Shown here: positions 16,892 to 24,812 of the stretch, in pieces
Position numbering within the stretch: position 1 is the stretch's first letter
How the letters are laid out: each line of letters begins with the position of its first letter
From: JBHHYU01 sp046757725
GTDB taxonomy: Bacteria; Desulfobacterota; Binatia; UBA9968
Direction of reading: 5' to 3'
Length of the DNA stretch: 64,000 bases
NCBI GenBank assembly: GCA_046757725.1
Contig: JBHHYU010000007.1
Coordinates: 1 to 64,000, forward strand
Translations under genes and position numbers: made by a program
Notes under the pieces: generated by a model
Told to the model about the DNA's origin: nothing
The model's database searches: none
Seen by the model: the letters and a program-made list of their open reading frames with translations, nothing else

Positions 16892-19026
16892 TGGCATCCG
16901 TATCGTCATCGACTAAAGAAAAGATTCTCGTCTATCTTATCTCTAAGCGGCGCCACCTGACCCCTCTGGAAATTCTCAAGGGGATAGGAACTCCACGCAG
17001 GGATCTCCAGACTGTCATGGACAGTCTGAAAGCGCTCTCGAGAGAAGGCAAGATCGTAAGGCTTAGAAAGAATCATTACGCCATTCCTGAATCCGATCAC
17101 TGTGCCTCCGGCAAGGTCCAGGCCCATCCTGACGGCTTTGGCTTCCTCATTCAGGACGAGACGAAGAGGGAGGACATTTACTTAAACCGGCGTGAAATGC
17201 GCCGTCTCATGCACGGGGACCACGTCATGGTCCGAATCGACAAAAAGAGAAGAGGTGGGATTACGGGCCACGTGGTTGAGATTTTGGAGCGAGGACAAAA
17301 ACGTATTCTTGGAACCTATGATGAGTTTGAGGGAAAGGGTTATCTTATCCCTATGGACTTGCGAGTGGCCCCTGCGATAGCGTTGACCGGGAGTGAAGCA
17401 AAGCCGGATAAGGGGAAAGTTATCGTCGCGGAAATCTCGCGCTACGGGACCGGCTACGCCCCTCCGGAAGCAAATCTCCTAGAGACTCTAGGCGACCCCG
17501 ATGATCCAGAGGTTCAAGCGCAGGCTATTATCTTCCGCTACAGCTTACCGGTGGCCTTTACGGCAGAAGTGCGCCAAGAAGCTTCCGGTTGTCCGCAGAT
17601 CATCAGCTCCGAAGAGCTTTCATCCCGCACCGATCTCCGCTCGCTTCCCCTGGTCACCATCGACGGCGAGCAGGCGCGGGATTTCGATGACGCCGTTTGC
17701 GTACAGAAAAACAACAGCCGTTACCTCCTCTATGTCTCCATCGCCGACGTCGCCTCCTACGTCAAACCGGAGACAGCTTTGGACCAAGAGGCTTACCAGA
17801 GGGGAACCAGCGTCTATTTTCCCGACCGGGCAATTCCCATGCTTCCAGAAGAGCTCTCCAACGGAATCTGCAGCCTCAACCCTGAAGAGGAGCGGCTGAC
17901 CAAGAGCGTTCTGCTGGAGATCGATCAGAAAGGCGAGGTGCTGAGCAGCCGCTTCTTCGACAGCGTCATCTGCAGCCACGGCCGCATGACTTACACCGAT
18001 GTGCGGCGCATCCTCGTCGACAAAGATCCGGAATGCATTCGCCGCTATCGGAATCTCATCGACCAGTTCAAGCTGATGGAGGAGCTGGCTCTGCTTCTCT
18101 GGGAGAGCAGGAGAGGCAGAGGAACTTTGGATTTCGATCTGCCCGAGGCGGAAATTCTGCTCGACCTTCAGGGCATGCCGGAAAACATCGTGCGCGCCGA
18201 GCGTAGCATCGCTCACCGCATCATCGAGGAATTCATGATCGCCGCCAACGAAGCCGTCGCCCGCCACCTCAAGGAGAGAAACTTGCCGTTGCTTTATCGA
18301 GTGCATGAGGGGCCGGAAGAAGAAACCCTGGAAGCCCTCGCCCCTTTCCTTTTGAGCCTCGGATACCGCCTGCCTCTGCAGCGAGGTAAGATCTCTCCCA
18401 AGGAGCTTCAGGGGGTTCTCGAGGCCTGCCGGGGAAAGCCTGAGGAGAGAGTTGTGAATCGGGTGCTTCTCCGGGCCATGAAGCAGGCGCATTACGCGCC
18501 GGAGAATATCGGGCACTTCGGCCTCGCCTCCACCTGCTACACCCATTTCACCTCGCCGATCCGGCGCTACCCCGACTTGATCGTCCACCGCATGCTGGAA
18601 TATGCCTCATACGAGAGAAAACTCAAACCAAAAAAACTTGAAGAGCTCGAGGCCTACCTCGAAGAAGCGGGAAAGCTGACCTCCGAGAGGGAGAGAACTG
18701 CTATGGAGGCCGAGCGGGATATGGTCGATCTCAAAAAAGCCCAGTTTATGATGGACAAGATCGGAGAGGAGTTCGGCGGCTTTATCGTCAGCCTCACCAA
18801 CTTCGGATTCTTCGTCGAGCTAGAGAACTACTTCGTCGAAGGGCTCGTGCGCCTGTCTTCTCTCAAAGACGACTTCTACCACTACTACGAAAAAGAGTAC
18901 GTCATCAAAGGCCGCCGCACCGGCCGCAAATTCCGCCTAGGCGACTCCCTCCGCGTCAAAGTCGTCCGCATCAACGCCTTCGGCGGCGAAATCGATTTTG
19001 AACTGATGGCGAGACCGGAGTTGTAA
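16891..19026 (+). CDS. rnr: Ribonuclease R
   Basis: Processive 3'-5' exoribonuclease of 711 residues that degrades structured RNA. It has an N-terminal winged-helix domain (1-75), cold-shock-type domains (about 80-235), the RNB catalytic domain with the acidic metal-binding segment IDGEQARDFDDAVC (around residue 255) and a C-terminal S1 domain (about 620-705) beginning near GGFIVSLTNFGFFVEL. ATG at 16891 is chosen because it overlaps the upstream stop and fits the family start; an ORF extension to 16849 has no homology. The latter two thirds seem richer in G+C and CGC codons than the first third. Confidence 0.94.
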   Translation: MASVSSSTKEKILVYLISKRRHLTPLEILKGIGTPRRDLQTVMDSLKALSREGKIVRLRKNHYAIPESDHCASGKVQAHPDGFGFLIQDETKREDIYLNRREMRRLMHGDHVMVRIDKKRRGGITGHVVEILERGQKRILGTYDEFEGKGYLIPMDLRVAPAIALTGSEAKPDKGKVIVAEISRYGTGYAPPEANLLETLGDPDDPEVQAQAIIFRYSLPVAFTAEVRQEASGCPQIISSEELSSRTDLRSLPLVTIDGEQARDFDDAVCVQKNNSRYLLYVSIADVASYVKPETALDQEAYQRGTSVYFPDRAIPMLPEELSNGICSLNPEEERLTKSVLLEIDQKGEVLSSRFFDSVICSHGRMTYTDVRRILVDKDPECIRRYRNLIDQFKLMEELALLLWESRRGRGTLDFDLPEAEILLDLQGMPENIVRAERSIAHRIIEEFMIAANEAVARHLKERNLPLLYRVHEGPEEETLEALAPFLLSLGYRLPLQRGKISPKELQGVLEACRGKPEERVVNRVLLRAMKQAHYAPENIGHFGLASTCYTHFTSPIRRYPDLIVHRMLEYASYERKLKPKKLEELEAYLEEAGKLTSERERTAMEAERDMVDLKKAQFMMDKIGEEFGGFIVSLTNFGFFVELENYFVEGLVRLSSLKDDFYHYYEKEYVIKGRRTGRKFRLGDSLRVKVVRINAFGGEIDFELMARPEL

Positions 19027-19064
19027 GTCTCACAACCCCCTCTGCACCCCCTGAAAGATCTCCT

Positions 19065-19631
19065 CTACGACCTCCCCACTTCCTTTTCTGATAGCGGCTG
19101 TGTGCCGTCCGGCACCGGCGCGTCGAAGGCGTTCAGCATCATTGCAACCATCGTGTAGAATCCGGCGGCGGAAATCAGCTCTATAAGGAGCTCGAGACCT
19201 AGCGCGGCAAGGGCGCGATCGTAACTCGGCTGGCTCAAAGTCCGCGTCTCCAAGAGCTCGGTTACCGTCTCGTAGACAAGCCTCTCGTCTTCTCGAACAA
19301 ATTCAGGCTGGAGGCGACTCCGAATCGCCTCAACGACCTCGGGCGAGAGGCCCTCCTTGAACGCGCTTTTCTCATGCACGAACCATTCATATTGGGCCGA
19401 ATAATGGCGAGCGACTACGAGCACCATAAGCTCAAACAGGCGCCTGTCCAACTTGCTGTGGACCCGCAGAGCGTTGCCGAGCTGATTTGCCCGATCCGCA
19501 ACGAGCGGGATCCTCAACCAGATGGGGAACGGGCCCCGTACAACGCCGTGGCGACGTCCGGCGATCTCATCGTATATTCGCTTCTGTTCGGGAGTAAGCT
19601 CTTCTAATTGAAGATCGGGTACACGGCTCAT
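19065..19631 (-). CDS. Carboxymuconolactone decarboxylase (AhpD-like) family protein, cysteine-free
   Basis: All-helical protein of 188 residues of the carboxymuconolactone decarboxylase family. The core region is LDRRLFELMVLVVARHYSAQYEWFVHE, and the paired cysteines of AhpD peroxidases are absent: the protein contains no cysteine at all. It is therefore unlikely to be a thiol peroxidase and may be a decarboxylase-like or uncharacterised member. It is divergent from an LLM flavin oxidoreductase across 160 bases, a pairing often met in catabolic clusters of soil bacteria. Confidence 0.82.
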   Translation of the reverse strand: MSRVPDLQLEELTPEQKRIYDEIAGRRHGVVRGPFPIWLRIPLVADRANQLGNALRVHSKLDRRLFELMVLVVARHYSAQYEWFVHEKSAFKEGLSPEVVEAIRSRLQPEFVREDERLVYETVTELLETRTLSQPSYDRALAALGLELLIELISAAGFYTMVAMMLNAFDAPVPDGTQPLSEKEVGRS

Positions 19632-19668
19632 CTATTTTTCCCCTTTCATTTCATGTCGGCTAGAAACG

Positions 19669-19684
19669 GCCCTAAAAATAGGGC
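19669..19684. promoter_or_regulatory. Palindrome between divergent genes
   Basis: GCCCTA and TAGGGC flank AAAA, a perfect 6-bp inverted repeat in the 160-base gap between the AhpD-like gene and the LLM oxidoreductase gene. It may be an operator acting on both directions. No regulator is encoded beside it. Confidence 0.35.
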
Positions 19685-19791
19685 AGATTCGTGGCGAGGA
19701 CAAGGACACGTCAATATTTTCACGATTCATAAGTCGCGGAGGGAAACCAAATTGATTTAATCGCGGCTTTTCGATAGGAAAGACGCACGGC

Positions 19792-20796
19792 ATGGAATTC
19801 GGCGTATTCGACCACCTGGATCGCGGCAATTTGCCGTTGGAAGATTTTTACGAGCTGCGCCTCAAGCTCATCGAGGCCTATGACCGGGCAGGTTTCTACG
19901 CCTACCACGTCGCTGAGCATCACTCCACCCCGCTCGGTATGGCCCCGTCTCCCAGTGTGTTCCTTTCCGCTGTCGCGCAGCGTACGCGTCGGCTCCGTTT
20001 CGGGCCTCTCGTCTACGTGCTGCCGCTCCACCATCCGCTCCGGCTGATAGAGGAAATCTGCATGCTCGATCAGATGAGCAGCGGGCGACTCGATATCGGA
20101 TTCGGTCGCGGATCCTCCCCAATCGAGATTGCGCTCTATGGACAGGACGCTGCCAAGGCGCAGCGAATTTATGCAGAGGCGTTCGATCTCATTCTTCGGG
20201 GCCTCCGCGAAAGGACGTTGAATTTCCACGGCGAGTTTTTCTCCTTCGATAATGTTCCGATGGAGCTCGAGCCGTTGCAAAAACCGCACCCACCGGTTTG
20301 GTATGGCGTCCATTCCGTCGAGAGCGCGGAGTGGGCTGCTCGCCAAGGCTTCCATATTGTGAGCCTGGACACAGCCCAGGAAACACGCAGCTACGCCGAT
20401 CACTATCGCAATGTCTGGAGCGAGATCCAAGGCGCCAGCCAAGAGATGCCGAAGATCGGGATCGGCCGTTTCATCGTCGTCGCCGATAGTGACAGGGAGG
20501 CTCTCGGCCTCGCACGTCGCGCCTACCCGGTATGGTACCGGAGTTTCTACCATCTGTTCCGCCTGTTCGGAGGGGGTCCGGCGCACCCGCGGCCGCCGGA
20601 TTTCGACGCCCTCTTAGAAGCTGGTCAGGGGGTAGCCGGAAGCCCAAAGACGGTCGGGGCGTTTCTACAATCAGAACTCAAGGAATCGGAGGCTACTTAC
20701 CTGGTCGGGCAATTCGCTTTCGGCGATCTGTCACTCACCGAATGTTTGCAATCGAATGAGCTCTTCACACGGTATGTTATGCCTGCCTTGAGATAA
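19792..20796 (+). CDS. LLM class flavin-dependent oxidoreductase
   Basis: Luciferase-like monooxygenase of 334 residues. It is a TIM-barrel enzyme using reduced FMN or F420 to act on an unknown substrate. It begins with MEFGVFDHLDRG and contains AEHHSTPLGMAPSPSVFLSA, LRFGPLVYVLPLHHPLRLIEE and DIGFGRGSSP, which are standard for the alkanal-monooxygenase-like group. The flavin reductase partner is unknown; the FMN-binding split-barrel proteins nearby could be related in function but are convergent. ATG at 19792 has AGGAA about 11 bases upstream. Confidence 0.92.
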   Translation: MEFGVFDHLDRGNLPLEDFYELRLKLIEAYDRAGFYAYHVAEHHSTPLGMAPSPSVFLSAVAQRTRRLRFGPLVYVLPLHHPLRLIEEICMLDQMSSGRLDIGFGRGSSPIEIALYGQDAAKAQRIYAEAFDLILRGLRERTLNFHGEFFSFDNVPMELEPLQKPHPPVWYGVHSVESAEWAARQGFHIVSLDTAQETRSYADHYRNVWSEIQGASQEMPKIGIGRFIVVADSDREALGLARRAYPVWYRSFYHLFRLFGGGPAHPRPPDFDALLEAGQGVAGSPKTVGAFLQSELKESEATYLVGQFAFGDLSLTECLQSNELFTRYVMPALR

Positions 20797-20809
20797 GAGA
20801 AGGGTAATT

Positions 20810-21292
20810 TTATTCTAGCGGCTCTTTTCGGACGCCCTGGAAAATTTTTTCTACGATCTCATTGACCTCTTTTCTCTGAGGGCGCTTGAAGGTGACACCG
20901 CTGGTGATCGCGGCATCGGGTTCCTGATCCTCCAGGATCTGTTCCGTCTGGACACGAAAGAGGGACACGAAGGGCACTCCCTCCATCGAATCCTTGATCT
21001 CGCGGGCGCTTCCTTTGAGATAGTAGTTCATACCGCTGTCGGTGATCAGAAGGGTGATCTTCCCGGTTCTCCTCAGGTTTTTGGCTGTGGTGCTGGCCTT
21101 ACCGATAGCCAGGTCGATCCTGGAGCGGTCCTTGGCAACCACCTCGTAATAGGAGAGCATGGCAGGATGGGCCCATTCCTGGTCATCCACGGTGACCAGC
21201 ACAATGACCTTGCCAATTTTGGAGGCGACATCCTCCCCTTTGAGCCGATCAAAGAGCTCTTCTGTCAGCTTCTTCCCCAGAAGTTGCGACAT
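20810..21292 (-). CDS. FMN-binding split-barrel (PNPOx-like) family protein
   Basis: This 160-residue protein resembles the pyridoxamine-5'-phosphate-oxidase-like split-barrel group, which binds FMN, F420 or haem. Seen are WAHPAMLSYYEVVAKDRSRI, then LAIGKASTTAKNLRRTGKITLLIT and YYLKGSAREI, the usual strand pattern. It is not PdxH, being shorter and lacking the PLP-site C-terminus. A GGGAG ribosome site lies before 21292, straight after a heptamer repeat. It follows a second protein of the same superfamily on the same strand. The substrate is unknown. Confidence 0.75.
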   Translation of the reverse strand: MSQLLGKKLTEELFDRLKGEDVASKIGKVIVLVTVDDQEWAHPAMLSYYEVVAKDRSRIDLAIGKASTTAKNLRRTGKITLLITDSGMNYYLKGSAREIKDSMEGVPFVSLFRVQTEQILEDQEPDAAITSGVTFKRPQRKEVNEIVEKIFQGVRKEPLE

Positions 21293-21303
21293 CTGCTCCC
21301 TTT

Positions 21304-21338
21304 AGTCCTTCCTACTTCATCCTTTATCCTTTATAACC
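21304..21338. repeat. Tandem heptamer repeat at a gene end
   Basis: Five 7-base units with consensus NNTCCTT: agtcctt, cctactt, catcctt, tatcctt, tataacc. They cover the gap between the two split-barrel genes and extend into the 3' end of the gene at 21317-21799, so its last residues (VIKDKG) and stop codon are made of repeat. Confidence 0.7.
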
Positions 21339-21799
21339 AGTTCCTGCCTTTTGCCGAAGCCGTACTGTTCATTGTCGATATAAAACACTCGCTCTGGAAC
21401 CACACCGTAAAACTTTACTTTTAGAAATGCCTTGAAAAAAATACCGCTCGCGGGGTTGGTAAAGATTTTCATAGTCTCAGGATACTTTCGGCTATAAAGG
21501 GCCATCGCCTTGCCTTTCTCAACAAGTGACTTCACCGCCACGACTTTTCCTTCGAGTTGGATGCCTTTAATTTGTTTCCAATCTTGATAGTCCTCTTGAA
21601 TCGTTACGGCCACCCGTGAATTGGCCAACAAATTTTGACAGTGGCGGGACTCCGGAACGGAAAAAAAATAGAGTCTCAGCCCCTCACTGGCATAAAAAAC
21701 CGTCGCTGTCCAAGGAACGCCTGCGTGACAGGTTCCAAGTGTCATGGTGTGGTGATTCTCTATGTAACGCAGGATCTGCTGCTTGACCTCTTCAGACAT
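21317..21799 (-). CDS. Pyridoxamine 5'-phosphate oxidase-like FMN-binding protein
   Basis: A split-barrel flavoprotein of 160 residues. Family signs are HHTMTLGTCHAGVPWTATVFYA, LYFFSVPESRHCQNLLANSRVAVTI and IQLEGKVVAV, typical of the Putative_PNPOx family (flavin-dependent reductases or oxidases of unknown substrate). The C-terminus continues to YGVVPERVFYIDN, a frequent ending in this group, and then six residues encoded by a heptamer repeat. It stands 91 bases after the IPP isomerase gene on the same strand and could be a distal member of that operon. Confidence 0.85.
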   Translation of the reverse strand: MSEEVKQQILRYIENHHTMTLGTCHAGVPWTATVFYASEGLRLYFFSVPESRHCQNLLANSRVAVTIQEDYQDWKQIKGIQLEGKVVAVKSLVEKGKAMALYSRKYPETMKIFTNPASGIFFKAFLKVKFYGVVPERVFYIDNEQYGFGKRQELVIKDKG

Positions 21800-21820
21800 T
21801 ACCCTAGATTAACTATTTGC

Positions 21821-21869
21821 GGTTCAGTGGCTATCCCGGTGCCGACGGCTGATCACTGAAGATTGATAA
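21821..21869. repeat. Degenerate heptamer repeat
   Basis: About seven 7-base units, the clearest being ctgatca, ctgaaga, ttgataa. It fills most of the gap between the split-barrel gene and the IPP isomerase gene. Confidence 0.5.
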
Positions 21870-21890
21870 CGGGCCTGATTCGGGTCATTT

Positions 21891-22958
21891 TTACTCCTCC
21901 GGAGTTTGGCGTCTCAAGAGAACCCTCCTAAGGTGCCTAAGGTCAGTGACACCAACACAAAGCATAGCGATCTTTATCTCCTGAATAATCCCGGACAGAA
22001 ACTCTATCACCTCGTCAGCCGATTTTAAGGCCGGTTCCAGGAGAGGCTGACCGATAGCTGCTATATCCGCTCCCAGGGCGATCGCCTTGGCAATATCCAA
22101 GCCGTTACGGATCCCGCCAGAGGCGACAATTTCCAGGTCTGGGGTTACCTTCCTCACTTCAACTAAGGCCTCATCCGTAGGGATTCCCCAGTTTGCGAAA
22201 GTAAGATCAACGGGCTGCCCCGTTCGGGTCGCCCTCTCAGCTTCTATAGCGTACCAGGAGGTACCCCCTCGCCCGGCGACATCGATGGCTTTCACCCCGG
22301 ACCGTTTGAGTCGCAGGGCTACCGAAGAAGAGATTCCGTTACCAACCTCTTTGGCCATTACCGGAACCTCAAGCTGACGGCAGACATCGGCAATCTTACC
22401 CGTTAGCCCTTTAAAGTTTCTATTTCCTTCAGGTTGGACCGCCTCTTGTAAAACGTTGAGATGGAGAATCAATCCGTCTGCTTGAATCATCTGCACCGCC
22501 TGACGACACTGCTCTACGCTGTAACCATAGTTGAGCTGGACAGCACCAAGATTACTGAGCAAGAGGATCTCCGGAGCCAAATCCCTAACCTCAAAGGATC
22601 TGGCTACATTCTGATCCTCCAGCGCGACCCGCTGAGAACCAACTCCCATTGCCAACCCCAACTGCTGAGCGGCTCGCGCTAAGTTCCGGTTGACCTTGCG
22701 GGCCAAATCAAATCCCCCCGTCATGGAAGAGATCAATAGTGGCGCCTTGATCGACTTACCGAGAAAGGTTGTGCCGAGATCGATGTCGCTGATATTGACT
22801 TCCGGCAGAGCATTGTGGAGGAAGATGTACCGGTCAAAACCGTTCCCACGAGAGCCCGGCATTTCCCCTCTCTCGAGAGCGAGTTTGAGGTGCTCCTTCT
22901 TCCGCTTCTGCGTTGCTGAAGATGCCGAGCGGGATTTTTTTCCCCTTCTGGCTGGCAT
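21891..22958 (-). CDS. fni: Isopentenyl-diphosphate isomerase, type 2
   Basis: Type 2 IPP isomerase, 355 residues, an FMN-dependent TIM-barrel enzyme that interconverts isopentenyl and dimethylallyl diphosphate. Family marks include LLISSMTGG, LGLAMGVGSQRVAL, LHLNVLQEAVQPEG, VMAKEVGNGIS, VAGRGGTSW and ASGGIRNGLDIAKAI. It is the last of eight closely spaced genes. Its place after UbiX and a riboflavin kinase fits a supply of dimethylallyl units for FMN prenylation, as its product is close to the donor UbiX uses. It may also serve general isoprenoid synthesis. Confidence 0.95.
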   Translation of the reverse strand: MPARRGKKSRSASSATQKRKKEHLKLALERGEMPGSRGNGFDRYIFLHNALPEVNISDIDLGTTFLGKSIKAPLLISSMTGGFDLARKVNRNLARAAQQLGLAMGVGSQRVALEDQNVARSFEVRDLAPEILLLSNLGAVQLNYGYSVEQCRQAVQMIQADGLILHLNVLQEAVQPEGNRNFKGLTGKIADVCRQLEVPVMAKEVGNGISSSVALRLKRSGVKAIDVAGRGGTSWYAIEAERATRTGQPVDLTFANWGIPTDEALVEVRKVTPDLEIVASGGIRNGLDIAKAIALGADIAAIGQPLLEPALKSADEVIEFLSGIIQEIKIAMLCVGVTDLRHLRRVLLRRQTPEE

Positions 22959-22976
22959 GGGTTGGGCAAGAGAGGT

Positions 22977-23621
22977 TCACTTAGGCGGGTCTACCCGCCT
23001 GGCTCGCTTCCCTTTCGCAAGGGAAACCGGCTTGGCCGGTTCAGGATAACGACTTATCTGCTCGTCGCTCCATCTCTCAAAGAGCGCCACATCGATCCCA
23101 AACTGGTCAAGGATACGGGTGACTGTCTGATTGATGACATCATCGAGCGTTTTGGGCCTGTGATAAAAGGCCGGGACCGGCGGAAAGATGACCGCCCCGA
23201 TCCGGGTCAGGGAGGTCATGCTCTCGAGATGTCCCAAATGGAGGGGGGTCTCGCGCACTACCAGGACCAGCTTCTTTCTCTCCTTCAGCACGACATCCGC
23301 AGCTCTAACGAGAAGGTCTCCTCCCACGGAAAGAGCAATGCCACCCATCGACTTCATGGAACAGGGAGCAATCACCATGCCCTCCGTACGAAACGAGCCG
23401 CTCGATATGCTCGCGCCGACATTGCTGATATCATGAACGACATCCGCCATGCTTTCTACATCCTTAGGGGAATAAGGAGTCTCGACCTGGATAGTCATTT
23501 TACCGGCACGGGTCATCACCAGATGGGTCTCTATATCTTTCACCCGTGCCAGGGTCTCCAAAATACGGACTCCATAGATGGCGCCCGTAGCCCCCGATAT
23601 TCCTACAATTAGGCGACGCAT
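22977..23621 (-). CDS. ubiX: UbiX-type flavin prenyltransferase
   Basis: UbiX attaches a dimethylallyl group to FMN to make prenyl-FMN, the cofactor of UbiD-type (de)carboxylases. This 214-residue protein shows the flavodoxin-like start GISGATGAIYGVRIL, GMVIAPCSMKSMGGIA, and VRETPLHLGHLESM with PPVPAFYH, all typical. The basic tail after residue 195 is variable. Four bases separate it from the DUF120 riboflavin kinase upstream and 18 from fni downstream. No ubiD gene occurs in the window, so the user of the cofactor lies elsewhere. Confidence 0.95.
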   Translation of the reverse strand: MRRLIVGISGATGAIYGVRILETLARVKDIETHLVMTRAGKMTIQVETPYSPKDVESMADVVHDISNVGASISSGSFRTEGMVIAPCSMKSMGGIALSVGGDLLVRAADVVLKERKKLVLVVRETPLHLGHLESMTSLTRIGAVIFPPVPAFYHRPKTLDDVINQTVTRILDQFGIDVALFERWSDEQISRYPEPAKPVSLAKGKRARRVDPPK

Positions 23622-23625
23622 CGAT

Positions 23626-24027
23626 TTAAGTTAAAAACTCCAAAGTAATCCGATCTCCGTCCCGCACCTGAAACTCCTCCTTAATTCGCACCGGTGCGAT
23701 CACCTCTAGTTTATTAGCCGGATAGTCCTCGACCTCAGGAAAAAGCACCGCACCTCGCAACCTTCCCCAAATCTCTACCGGAAAAATACGAGCATGGCAA
23801 AACGAGGAATCCACCGGCGAAAGCTCCATTCCACTCTTCTCTCTTTGAATCTCCTGCCATCGTGCTACTTCTTTATCTGACTCCAGGCGCACATTGAACG
23901 TTGCGGGGTACGGTGAGAAACCTAGCTTTTCCTGGAGACCCGTCTGTACCCACCTTAACGACATAAACGACGCGCCCTCACCTAGATCGGAGTACACAAC
24001 ACCTACTAACTTTCTTCTTTCCGTCAC
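23626..24027 (-). CDS. DUF120-type (archaeal, CTP-dependent) riboflavin kinase-like protein
   Basis: This 133-residue protein resembles the DUF120 riboflavin kinases of archaea, which make FMN from riboflavin with CTP. Family features in order are: a Gly-rich loop DLGEGASFMSL (about 14-24), EKLGFSPYPATFNVRL (about 34-49; archaeal enzymes read GTLN where this has ATFN, keeping the Thr and Asn), GAVLFPE, and LEVIAPVRIKEEFQVRDGDRI near the end. Bacteria normally make FMN with RibF, so such a gene is unusual. It sits directly before ubiX and fni, both of which use FMN. Activity and nucleotide preference are inferred. Confidence 0.8.
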   Translation of the reverse strand: MTERRKLVGVVYSDLGEGASFMSLRWVQTGLQEKLGFSPYPATFNVRLESDKEVARWQEIQREKSGMELSPVDSSFCHARIFPVEIWGRLRGAVLFPEVEDYPANKLEVIAPVRIKEEFQVRDGDRITLEFLT

Positions 24028-24033
24028 CTTAAA

Positions 24034-24807
24034 CTAATGACCCGACAGAGATTCGGCTTTGCCACCTCGACGTACTTTAACGATCTCAGCAAGAATAGCT
24101 AGAGCGATTTCCTCGGGAGTCTCGGAATTGATTTCCAAACCAATGGGGGCATAGACTTTTTGGATAACCTCTTCGGCGATCCTACCTTCTTCACTGAATC
24201 TCTGAAAACACGCTTTGGTCCGTCGCCTGCTCCCGATCATCCCGATGTACTTCGCCGGACTATAAATGATTTCACGAAGACAGGGCTCATCATATTTATG
24301 GCCCCGAGTGATAAGGACAATATAGGTGGAGGAGGTAATGCGACGGCTCTTCAGAATCTCCGCCATATCCCCTACTAGAATCTCATCCGCGTCAGGAAAT
24401 CTGTCTCGATTGGCAAAAAGGAGACGATCGTCAAGGACCGTTACATAAAAATCTAATAGTTTGGCAAACTTGACCACGGGCACGGCGATGTGACCTGCGC
24501 CGACAACAACCAACCTAAGCGCAGAGGCCATAACTTCAAAAAAGACCTCCGCCTTCTCTGCCGTACCGGGGATCTCGAGCTGCACCAACTTGGATTTCAC
24601 CTCCCCCAGGCGAATGTCAGCTTCCCTCAGGATGGCCTCCAGGAATGGTTTATGGTGAATGGTCCCTAACCGGATCTTCCCTTCATGAACGAGGCATTTG
24701 TCGCCGGGCGCAATCTGGCTGTTTCCGCCGTTCTCCACGACCGTCACCAACACCGCGGCGGCACCTTCCTGCTCAACCTGAATCAACTCTTCGGCCAACC
24801 CACGCAT
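24034..24807 (-). CDS. XdhC family protein (CoxF/XdhC with NAD-type Rossmann domain)
   Basis: XdhC-type proteins bind and help sulfurate and insert molybdenum cofactor into xanthine dehydrogenase-like hydroxylases. This one has 257 residues: a degenerate N-terminal XdhC/CoxI domain (about 15-60) where the usual GGGC cysteine motif is replaced by GTIHHKP, and a C-terminal Rossmann domain with LRLVVVGAGHIAVPV and YIGMIGSRRR. The neighbour upstream carries the GGGC motif, so the two may act as a pair like CoxI and CoxF. It is spaced five bases from that gene and six from the riboflavin kinase gene. Confidence 0.9.
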   Translation of the reverse strand: MRGLAEELIQVEQEGAAAVLVTVVENGGNSQIAPGDKCLVHEGKIRLGTIHHKPFLEAILREADIRLGEVKSKLVQLEIPGTAEKAEVFFEVMASALRLVVVGAGHIAVPVVKFAKLLDFYVTVLDDRLLFANRDRFPDADEILVGDMAEILKSRRITSSTYIVLITRGHKYDEPCLREIIYSPAKYIGMIGSRRRTKACFQRFSEEGRIAEEVIQKVYAPIGLEINSETPEEIALAILAEIVKVRRGGKAESLSGH

Positions 24808-24812
24808 TATCG

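Noticed and set aside
17620..18588. A 322-codon open frame on the minus strand inside rnr
   Set aside because: It is fully antisense to a clear RNase R, matches no family I know, and arises from the codon pattern of the GC-richer plus-strand gene.
19040..19680. A mobile element or integration boundary near the end of rnr
   Set aside because: No transposase, integrase, tRNA or flanking direct repeat was seen; the composition change alone does not show it.
22962..23612. A 216-codon plus-strand frame over ubiX
   Set aside because: It is the complement of a well-supported UbiX gene with all family motifs on the other strand.
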